From: Ochotona curzoniae
Lineage: Eukaryota > Chordata > Mammalia > Lagomorpha > Ochotonidae
Direction of reading: 5' to 3'
DNA: 64,000 nt
Assembly: GCF_017591425.1 (NCBI RefSeq)
Contig: NW_024467106.1
Coordinates: forward strand, 26,030,501 to 26,094,500
A program made the translations under genes and the position numbers. How positions within the stretch are numbered: position 1 is the stretch's first letter; each line of letters starts with the position of its first letter. Positions 24,266-32,300 of the stretch are shown piece by piece. The notes below the pieces were generated by a model. It was not told the DNA's origin. It worked only from the letters and a program-made list of their open reading frames with translations, and made no database searches.

Positions 24266-25282
24266 TAAAGAAGGCCAGCATGCAATCACCCAGAGGGGAA
24301 TATAATCACTCTTTTCTTGTTATGCCAGTTTCTAGCAGACTCAAACCCCTCCTCAGGTAGGCACTTAAGATTTTTCCACTTAGTGCCTTCACTCCAACTC
24401 CTTACCAATAAGACAACACTATGATTTTGCAGTCGCACCATCATGACAATAGGAAAAATAATTTCTCTTTGTAGAAAAATCTTAAACTATGGTCTAGTTC
24501 TAAAGGTCCCTAAAAACTAACTGCCATGGTTAACTATCAATGCAGAGCTTGGCACACACAAATGGATGTACATCTTAACCAGCACGGCTCCCATTCTCCT
24601 CTTTCCCCAGGGATGCATTCCACCTGATACTCCTTGGTACTTCTTTGTGGAAGTGACTAATCCATCATCCCAATCTCTCTAGTCTGCTGTTTTGCACTCT
24701 TAATTTCTCTTGCTATTTTAAATAAATTACATATTCTGAGTTTGAAAGGCCAAATAAAACTACAAGGCTTATCACCCAGAACCTGTCTTCTATCCACTCT
24801 CCTCGGCTCATATCTCGTCTTCAAAAGCAGTCACTTGGGAATATTTTAATGGTCTCCTCGAATATTTAGTAATTATGGTCATAATTAAAGAATAACATGA
24901 CTAGTATTGTTATTTAACAGAAAAAGTTTTGTGAACAGCCCAGACAATAGAAAATGGCAGCAGTAAGGCTAGGTCTTTTGAAACACTTCTGGGACATGTC
25001 CATAACTGACCTTGAGTTCTTGTAAAGTCTTGACAAGGGAGTAAATGTGCTTATCACAGGCAGTATCTCATCCCAAGATGAGACCTTGCTTTTCTTTTGC
25101 AGCTCAGGCAGTAAGCCGATTGCCCCAAATTGCTTTCTGTGGTTCTGTTGTGGGATATGACTCTTACTGATTGAATGAAGTGCATGATGCTTAAACTGGG
25201 TATCTGTGACTACACCACTACAGTTGACTGAATGTTTCACATCATGTCCCAGTGCTCTTAGTTGACTGAATGATCATTGCTT
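24266..25282. other. Unassigned sequence
   Basis: No gene or repeat identified with confidence. The sequence just before 25283 contains GTTGACTGAATG twice (about 25224 and 25262), a short duplication of unknown meaning. Confidence 0.35.
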
Positions 25283-25935
25283 AGTGTGGGTCGCTCTGAC
25301 TAGGCTGCAGCTCCCACTGGTTTATGCGAGGGGTGAGTATGTCCTGGGCAAAACCAGGCTGGACTGCAACACCCATTGGTTCCAGTGGAAGTTGGGGCTG
25401 AAAACAGAACAAACCCAGCAATTGCAACCACCAGCTGATCATGGTGATTGACTGTGCCAGGCCCTGTACCTGCTAGTACATACAAGAATCTGGTCTGGGA
25501 ACACCTCAGACAAAGTTTTTTGGAGATCCCCCCAATCGAAATGCTGGACACAGAACCCTAACCAAGAAAAGAGAGAAGACAGAACAAGTCAATCAACCAC
25601 CTCAGCTATATGTTGGCAGCAAAATACTGGGCAAATGGAGACTCTAGGATGGATCAGTGGATTCTTCAAAGACCTCATTGTGCTTGGAGTGGCGAGATTG
25701 GCAGCGATTCGTGAGTGTTGAACTATCAAAACCACTTGAGCAAGTATCTCAGAGCATGCCCCACGTCCAGGACCTGGGGTGGGTGGGAAACTGGGTGGGA
25801 CTTCTCCCTCTATCCCCCTTTATCTCAGATACATGAAAGAAACAATATGGAAATAACAGCCCTTGAAACTTTTTACCCTAACTAGCTATGTAAAGATTGT
25901 AAAAAATAGAATAAAAAATTAGAATTAAAAAAGAA
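25283..25935 (+). mobile_element. GC-rich retroposon copy 1 with L1-like 3' end
   Basis: The first about 280 bp (GGGTCGCTCTGACTAGGCTG, CAGCTCCCACTGGTTTATGC, ACACCCATTGGTTCCAGTGG, CTGTGCCAGGCCCTGTACC and CAAGAATCTGGTCTGGGAAC) match the reverse complement of 59036-59325. The next about 370 bp contain a four-run G tract at 25776-25799. They finish in TACCCTAACTAGCTATGTAA and an A-rich tail of AATAGAATAAAAAATTAGAA type. The G-rich tract followed by a short A-tailed end resembles an L1 3' UTR, so I read this as a 5'-truncated retroposon, probably an L1 subfamily. I could not find a target duplication. An ERV-derived origin is not excluded. Confidence 0.6.
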
Positions 25936-26259
25936 ATTTCTGGTCACAGCAACAATAAAATATGCCTTGTTTTACAAACACACAGTATCAACATAAAATC
26001 ATACAGGTGGGAACTGGAAGTAAAGAGATCACATAACAGGCTTTTGCATTAATGTGAAAAAGAAGTGATGAGGAATTGAACAATGTCTTTCATCTACTGA
26101 TCTATGACTGTTCCAAATGGACGTCACAAAGCAAGCAAAAATTACACAGGATACACTGTCACTCAGCTGGGATCTCTGGTCTCAGACTTAACTGATGAAC
26201 ACACACCTCACAGAACACTTCCATGCATCAGGCCACTCCAGTTTATCTCTATGCTCCTT
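25936..26259. other. Unassigned sequence
   Basis: Nothing recognisable. Confidence 0.4.
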
Positions 26260-26395
26260 GATTTGTTTGTCACAATTGTACTTGAAACTCTTGATAGTAC
26301 TTATCCCCAAATTACACCTTGGCTACAGCCTCCCCTCACTGTTACATGAGCTTCTTGAGGACAGAGGTCTTGTTCTTCACTGAATTCTTCATGAC
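26260..26395 (+). repeat. L2 LINE 3' fragment
   Basis: CCTTGATTTGTTTGTCACAA, TACTTATCCCCAAATTACA, ACATGAGCTTCTTGAGGAC and AGAGGTCTTGTTCTTCACTG follow the L2 3' order ('tagcacttatcac..tgtaagctccatgagggcaggga..ttgtctgttttgttcactg'). Confidence 0.55.
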
Positions 26396-26745
26396 AAAAC
26401 AAAACACAAATGCTAAAAGGAACAGAAAGGAACAATGGGGAAATAGAAATGAAACAGATTCAAGAAATAAAACCCTAAGAGAATAGGAAGGGTTCTAGGA
26501 CTATTCCTGGATTGTTACCTAGGAGACTGCACTTACATAAATTAGGGAATACAGAAAAGTTATCTGAGGGAGAGGGAAGGTAGGAGGAGCAGCTTTTGTG
26601 GCCACACAGCCTTCCTGCTGCAGCAGAGAGAAGAGCGAAACAGTCTTGCTAGGAGGGTGGGAATTCCCTCTGCTCCACCACGAAGGGGCCAAAGAATAAA
26701 GCCAAGTGTGAACAGGCCACATTTTGGTTCATACTTAGCTTCGTT
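26396..26745. other. Unassigned sequence
   Basis: No gene or repeat recognised. Confidence 0.4.
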
Positions 26746-26760
26746 AAGAACACAGGCATA

Positions 26761-27084
26761 GGGCCCGGTGCGGTGGCGCAAGTGGTTAAAGGTCCTCGCC
26801 TTGCACGCCCGGGATCCCATATGGGCGCCAGTTCTAATCCCGGCAGCCCCGCTTCCCTTCCAGCTCCCTGCCTGTGGCCTGGGAAAGCAGTCGAGGACGG
26901 CCCAAGGCTTTGGGACCCTGCACCCGTGTGGGAGACCCAGAAGAGGCTCCTGGCTTCGGATTGGCATAGTATCGGCCCGTTGCGCTCACTTGGGGAGTGA
27001 ATCATCGGACGGAAGATCTTCCTCTCTGTATATCCGCCTTTCCAATAAAAAAATAATAAAAATAAATCTTTAAAAAAAAAAAAA
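26761..27084 (+). repeat. Full-length young C-SINE (pika-type) with target-site duplications
   Basis: This is the best-preserved SINE in the window. It starts GGGCCCGGTGCGG, has a Pol III A box TGGCGCAAGTGG at 26774-26785 and a B box GTTCTAATCC at 26831-26840. It continues through GGGAAAGCAGTCGAGGACGG, GGGACCCTGCACCCGTGTG and ACTTGGGGAGTGAATCATCG, and ends in TTTCCAATAAAAAAATAATA plus an A tail. A perfect 15-bp direct repeat AAGAACACAGGCATA flanks it at 26746-26760 and 27085-27099. The many surviving CpG sites show it inserted recently. The head is tRNA-derived; the open frames of 75-149 codons over it are spurious. Confidence 0.97.
26774..26840 (+). promoter_or_regulatory. Internal RNA polymerase III promoter of the SINE (A and B boxes)
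   Basis: The A box TGGCGCAAGTGG (26774-26785) fits TRGCNNARYGG. The B box AGTTCTAATCC (26830-26840) fits GGTTCRANNCC with two substitutions. Spacing is about 44 bp, normal for a tRNA-derived SINE. Whether the copy is transcribed cannot be told from sequence. Confidence 0.8.
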
Positions 27085-27099
27085 AAGAACACAGGCATA

Positions 27100-27345
27100 G
27101 CTGACCTGGATATTACAAGTCAGGAGCTTTTCAAATTTCAACTTGAGTTTAACCCATCAATTCACTAATTTAATCATTCAGAACATAAGACCAGAAAGAG
27201 GCAATATGGCATTGTTCATAGGTCAAGTTAAATTCAAATGGAAACAGCAGGAATCCCAGTTGTGTCATTATCAGCAATCACACTAGTGGTAAGATACCTA
27301 AATTTCCTCAGTCTCAGTTTACCTATTTGGAAGAAATTCTAATCA
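27100..27345 (+). repeat. Possible MIR fragment (distal part)
   Basis: From about 27,240: CCCAGTTGTGTCATTATCAG, AAATTTCCTCAGTCTCAG and TTTACCTATTTGGAAG resemble the sense MIR core ending 'cctcagtttcctcatctgtaaaatgg'. The first 120 bases are unassigned. Confidence 0.4.
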
Positions 27346-27687
27346 AGCATTTACTTTCTTAGTGAAGCAGGAAGCTTGCATCACCCAGTGAGAGGAAAGA
27401 TCAGTCACTCTGCAACAAAGAAGGTGAGAAAGGTTTGGAATAGTCCGTGGGAACAGAGAGGAGACAGAGACCCAGATTCAGGCTGGGAAGGATAATCTAC
27501 AGTGAAGAGGCCAGGAAGCCTGGTTATGTTTTCCATTTTTTATACTGCCAGGAAACAGAGAAAGTAAAAAGCAGGGATAGTCTGGGTTAGGGAATGCTTG
27601 GAAGTTACCAAAACTATAATTCCAGGGAACCTGGGAATAGATACAAGTTTAAAAATCAGGTAAAGCTATGCATGAGTGCATTTCAGA
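27346..27687. other. Unassigned sequence
   Basis: Nothing recognisable. Confidence 0.4.
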
Positions 27688-27770
27688 AATGTAGAAAAGT
27701 AAAAAATATAAGTTCATTTTACTACTAAAGAATTTGAAGTTCATAGTAATTTTCATAATATTTTCCCCAT
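27688..27770. mobile_element. Small inverted-repeat DNA element, partial copy 3
   Basis: TGTAGAAAAGTAAAAAATAT, AAGTTCATTTTACTACTAAAG and TAGTAATTTTCATAATATTT align by eye with the body of the element at 7383-7500. The terminal repeats are eroded. Confidence 0.4.
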
Positions 27771-28082
27771 TTAATGTAAAAATTTCAGAGCAAAATAACC
27801 TGTTTTCATGGAACAAGCTTTTAGTTTCTTTGCATTTTTACACAGCCCTTTGGAAGCACCCTCCCACGTCCTAGTGCAATTTTACAATTTTAGCAACTTA
27901 CATATTTATTCACAGCTTTCTCAAGTCTACCCTGCTGCTAGGTGACTAACTTTAAACCTACTATGTTTAGTTTGTAGGCATAACAAACATGAAATCATTT
28001 GATCTTTTCTAATTATTCCACATACAACCTGGAATCCTACTCATTTGTTAGAAAAATGTATTACTATTGTTAAGACCTTGAG
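27771..28082. other. Unassigned sequence
   Basis: AT-rich, nothing recognisable. Confidence 0.4.
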
Positions 28083-28385
28083 CTGTGGGGTTGTGAGTGT
28101 GAGAACAGACAGGGTAAGCTGGCCACCCCATTCGAGTCTTGGTTGCTCCATCTCCAATCCAGGTCCCTACTAAATCACCTGGAAAAGCAATGCAAGATGG
28201 TCCAAGTGTCTGTTCCCTGTCACCCACATGGGAGATCTGGAGGGAGTTCTAGGCTCCCGTCTTCAACGTAGCTCAACCCTAACCATTGTGGAAGTGAGCT
28301 CACTTCCATTTGGGAAGTGGAAAGGAGCTTTTGCTTCCTCTCCCTCTCTCACTGTAACTTACACTGTAAATAAATACTAAAAAAC
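28083..28385 (+). repeat. C-SINE, older subfamily, sense
   Basis: GGGTAAGCTGGCCACCCCAT, GGTTGCTCCATCTCCAATCC, AGGTCCCTACTAAATCACCT, GGAAAAGCAATGCAAGATGG, CACCCACATGGGAGATCTGG and TTCTAGGCTCCCGTCTTCAA are in order, then a CTCTCCCTCTCTCACTG stretch and AAATAAATACTAA. The 'GCCACC' 5' variant and the TC-rich 3' end mark an older lagomorph C-SINE subfamily than the copy at 26761. Confidence 0.85.
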
Positions 28386-28735
28386 AAAACAGAAAGAAAA
28401 AAAAATCTTGCTCTCCTACTACATTTAAACATTTAATGAGATTTATTACATGGAGGCTGAGTTTTGGTATTTATTCCATTGGTCACAGCAAGAGTAAAAT
28501 AATGCAGTTCACACAAAATGCTTATGCTTGTAATAGACACACAATGGTTTCTGTTTCTACTGCATCCATTCTGATAGTCCAAGAATTTATGATGCCAAAT
28601 GATTAAATCACATGAGGCCTTACCATTATTTCCAATTCAGAATCGTTCCCATTGCTACAGGAGATCCCTGCAGGTTCCCCTAGGAGACCCATCTCTCGCA
28701 ACATGTAACAGGAGGTAACAGGATGCCTCCTCCTT
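28386..28735. other. Unassigned sequence
   Basis: Nothing recognisable. Confidence 0.4.
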
Positions 28736-28795
28736 TGTAACTGGTAATTAAGGCTTATTTCTTCTTGTAGCTAGTAATTAATGCCTATTTCTTAT
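28736..28795. repeat. Tandem duplication of a 30-bp unit
   Basis: TGTAACTGGTAATTAAGGCT... (28736-28765) is followed directly by TGTAGCTAGTAATTAATGCC... (28766-28795). By eye 25 of 30 positions agree, so this is an old local duplication. Confidence 0.7.
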
Positions 28796-29089
28796 TCAAG
28801 AAATTATGACTGAATGGACATCACATTCCTACTAAGATAAATTTACAGGAGTGTAATTTTCTTTCAGACAAAACTTCAGTATTTGAGCCCTTCAAGACAT
28901 TCCTCATGATCACCAAGCCAAATGCTCCCACCCCGACAAATACATCCACAGTTTCTAAGTATAAAATAATTTTGTTGGTTTCCTATTATATTACAGTGTA
29001 TAATTAAGAAGACATATAGACAAAGCAACAAAGAGCAATCTGCTGATTTATTCCCTAAATGATTATTAATGACAGGATAGAGATGCCCA
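28796..29089. other. Unassigned sequence
   Basis: Nothing recognisable. Confidence 0.4.
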
Positions 29090-29245
29090 AACCAGAGATC
29101 CAGGAACTTAATCCAACTCTTGCTTGGGGGATCTCAAATCCCATCACTGGAATCTGAAGCTGGAATCTGAAACAGAGTTTCGACCTGAACTCAGGCACTT
29201 TGATGTGGGAACAGACATCTTAACCATAAGGTCAAAGGCTCATCC
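29090..29245 (-). repeat. C-SINE fragment, antisense, old
   Basis: TCCAGGAACTTAATCCAACT, GGGGATCTCAAATCCCATCA, GAAGCTGGAATCTGAAACAG, GAACTCAGGCACTTTGATGT and GACATCTTAACCATAAGG follow the antisense order of the older C-SINE from mid-body to head. The open frame 29124-29330 is a by-product. Confidence 0.7.
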
Positions 29246-30014
29246 TATGCTTTCTAAGAGGATGAGATGCCAGGAACATCCCTGGGAAAAGGGTTGCTCT
29301 GTGAATACAGGTGTTGCTCTCTCTCAATGAGCCACTCACCAATGTATATAACACAGAAAGAATTATGTAGCAATTTCAGCATCCATATCTGTCATGCACA
29401 GTATCAACCAGAGTCAAGCATGAACTGAATCTCAACAAACACCTTCTGAACAGATAAAACCTGAACTGAACTTCGGTCCCAGGGACCTATTTTTTATGCT
29501 TGATAATTTGCTTCCTACTTCTCCAGAAGAACAAATTCATTTCTCAAAACTAACTTTTATGAGAACATTTAAAGGCTTAGTCCTTTGGATGATGAGAAAA
29601 TGGGAGTAGAGAGATAGGAGCTGAGTAGATGGACAAGGACATCTTTGCCCTCTGATTACACAGTTCCTCTCACATTAGGAGATTTCAGATTCACAAGCAT
29701 TGGCTCATGAATTGTATCAAACGTCAGACGCATGGCAGATGTTCATTCCCCTCACTTGGATGAAAGTTGAGGCACAGAGTACAAGCCTTCAGCCCTTGGT
29801 ACTGGACCCACGTCAATCTTTTGCTTCAGATGGACCATTTTAGGATGACTGTGTGGGGGTCAGAGGGTATATGGACATCTGTACATTTTGCTTGATTTTG
29901 ATATGCAGCTAAACTTGCTCAAAAAATGCATTCACTTCTAAAAGTAATGGTCACTCTACTGGCAATAGTGATGTCTAGAACTTATGTTCTAAGCCTCTAC
30001 GCCTACAAAAAATT
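29246..30014. other. Unassigned sequence
   Basis: No gene or repeat recognised with confidence. One copy of the target repeat for the next insertion lies at 30001-30014. Confidence 0.4.
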
Positions 30015-30465
30015 TTGTTTATATATATTTTATATATATAATATATAATATATATATATGTTACATTGCATTATGTGACAGAATTTCATAGGCTCTGGGA
30101 TTCTCCCAACCCCTCCCTATGCCCTCCCCCCATGGTGGATTCCTCCACCTTGTTACAGTATTACATTTCAAATTCAGTCAAGATTCTTTCACTGCAAGCG
30201 TATACCAAGCATAGAGTCCAGCATCGTATTATCCACGTAAATTCAGCAGTTTCTCAGGGAGACCATCTCTGGCCTGAAGGCAGAGCTGGCAAAATATCAT
30301 CCCGTCCAATAAAAAGTCACAACATAACATCAATGACAATTTACAACATTATGGAGTTAATTGACATGGTATTGAGTGACCAATGTTAAAAAAATGCAAG
30401 TTCTTAACCACATCCTGGGACTACTTCATTGACATTTCAATTTTAGTTTATACACAGAACCGTAT
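30015..30465 (-). mobile_element. Lagomorph L1 3' end (copy C), antisense, with TA-rich tail
   Basis: Read on the minus strand this matches copy B at 16167-16676. Plus-strand landmarks are TTCATAGGCTCTGGGATTCT, the C-rich tract 30105-30131, CCAAGCATAGAGTCCAGCAT, GGGAGACCATCTCTGG, TTGACATGGTATTGAGTGAC and GACTACTTCATTGACATTTC. Flanks are GCCTACAAAAAATT (30001-30014) and GCCTATAAAAATT (30466-30478), consistent with a slightly decayed target-site duplication. The 3' tail, at the plus-strand left, has become a TA-type microsatellite. Confidence 0.8.
30018..30060. repeat. (TA)n simple repeat in an L1 tail
   Basis: Imperfect TATATA array with an ATTTTATATATATAATATAT pattern. It sits inside the duplicated boundaries of the L1 insertion and so most likely grew from its A-rich tail. 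Confidence 0.9.
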
Positions 30466-30478
30466 GCCTATAAAAATT

Positions 30479-31810
30479 AACATCATGATGGCTCTCCCAA
30501 TTTGAGCATATCACAGTGACTTCACTCTCTGGATTTTGCCTCCTCACTACTGCAACAAACCTGAGTACTGAAGGGACCCATATTCACAAGTGTTCACATG
30601 AGGTGCAGATACTAGCCTGCTGTCTCCTTTAAGTGCTGACAAAGTAGCCAAGAAGCAGAATGACAAAGCACCCAATGTCAAAGAGCTGAATTAAAGAGAA
30701 GATGATAGCTTCCCAGTATAACAAAAGCAAAGCACAAGCAGTAGTTTCTTTGGGGGAATTATACCTTCTCCTTGTCTCTTACCTGTCACAAAAAAACAAA
30801 ACTTGTTTCTCAGCACAGACAAAAATGAAACCAAAGAAAAAAGACAAAACCAAAATACAGCATACCTAGGATTTGAACCAACATTTTTACTTCTGTTTCC
30901 AAGTTCTCCATGTTTTTCCTCACACAATATCTCCATAGATGGAGTTTGGCAGGGCAAGAACGTTTTTAATGAACTGTAGCTATTGTAATGGCTGTCCTAT
31001 TGCTGGTACACAGTAGTCTTTTCATATACAGGAAGGAAGGAACTCCACTAACTTTTTCAGTCACTAAAATTCATTATAACTAATGTTTTCCTAAGCATTA
31101 TTCTTCCTGTTTAGGGTGAAGAAATGTGATTATTTTGTAACAAATAGATTTTTAAGACTCTACTAAGTTCAGTACTGTTTTGTCATGTGGTCACTTGGGA
31201 TGAATATCATTATAAAGACAGAGAACCTTGGCCATATGGGGCGTTAGCCACTTTGGCTGTTCCTGTACATCCTTGGAAAGACGCTAGGATCACCATTTCC
31301 CATGGTATGGAATCTGGGAGAGAAGGCATCACCAGAGCCCATTAGGAGCTTGTGTCCAAAGCAGGAAAAGTCATCACTTGATACCCTAGGAAGTCTCATC
31401 AACAAAATCATAATAGAAAACTGATTATACAGTTTTCCAAAATTGGGTTACAATTCTTTGCCAAGTGTTTTTATATTTATTTATGCTCCATTTTAAAACC
31501 AAGGAGGAGTTTGGTTTTAGGCTATGGGAGGAACTTTAATCAACTGAGCATCTCTGTTACACACTGTGCCAGGCCCAGGACCCGCCTTAATGCTAACATC
31601 AGTTCCACTGGCTGGGCTGTATGCTTTAATGCCCATCTTGCATTGAATTCCAGGCCTTCCTTTGACTGAAACATTTAATCCAGTGTCCAGCATGTTGAAA
31701 ATATCTGCATTCTTTAATTCCTTGTGTATTCAACCTACTTGTGTCAGTGGCTGCTCTAATCTTTGGGGGCATAAAAGTAAAGGAAACAGAGTCCCCATCC
31801 TGTAGATGTT
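30479..31810. other. Unique non-coding sequence
   Basis: No recognisable gene or repeat apart from a vague L2-like end at about 30,960-31,020. Confidence 0.4.
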
Positions 31811-31840
31811 AATTCATATTCAGAGACCTGAATATGAATT
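31811..31840. repeat. Perfect hairpin: 13-bp stem, 4-nt loop
   Basis: AATTCATATTCAG (31811-31823), AGAC loop (31824-31827), CTGAATATGAATT (31828-31840). The arms are exact reverse complements. It lies just upstream of a MIR. Confidence 0.95.
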
Positions 31841-31849
31841 TCAGCAACC

Positions 31850-31975
31850 CAGTGAACTGAAAGGTAGGTATTACCATCTTCTGTTTATGTATAAGGAAAT
31901 TGAGGTTCAGGAATTCATTACTCCAAGCTGTAACACTGGCAGGTGCCCTGGCTTATATTGATCCATAGCCTCTCA
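31850..31975 (-). repeat. MIR fragment, antisense
   Basis: TAGGTATTACCATCTTCTG, ATAAGGAAATTGAGGTTCAG and GTAACACTGGCAGGTGCCC correspond to antisense MIR ('gtaggtattattatcccc..gatgaggaaactgaggctcag..'). Confidence 0.6.
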
Positions 31976-32114
31976 TGATACCAGTTACACTGGCCATGGA
32001 CAAGATGTCAGAGTTGTCTTAATGACCCCATATTTCTAGCCTAATAATGCATATGAATGAAGATGGTAATAATACTTCACAGTACAGTCTCCTGTATTCT
32101 ACCTGTGGTCTGAA

Positions 32115-32300
32115 AGCTCAGGACTCACAATCAGGGGATCTGATTTCAATCCCAACCATACCACTGACTATATACTATGTACTACTCGTGAAAAGCTTAA
32201 TTTTTTCAACCTGTTTACAGCATGAGGATAACAGTGCACTCATGGACATTTTGGGCATGAAATGAAGCATGAATATTCAGGAATATTGTAAGCTCTTAAC
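32115..32300 (+). repeat. MIR fragment, sense
   Basis: CTGATTTCAATCCCAACCAT, ACCACTGACTATATACTATG, CAACCTGTTTACAGCATGAGGA and ATATTGTAAGCTCTTAAC follow sense MIR from the core toward the 3' end. Confidence 0.55.

Noticed and set aside
26761..26845. tRNA-like sequence with A and B boxes
   Set aside because: It is the tRNA-derived head of a SINE, without an acceptor stem or anticodon arm that would make a tRNA gene.
26649..27098. Minus-strand open frame of 149 codons and several overlapping frames
   Set aside because: They read through the young C-SINE and its tail (the poly-Phe start is the A tail read backwards).
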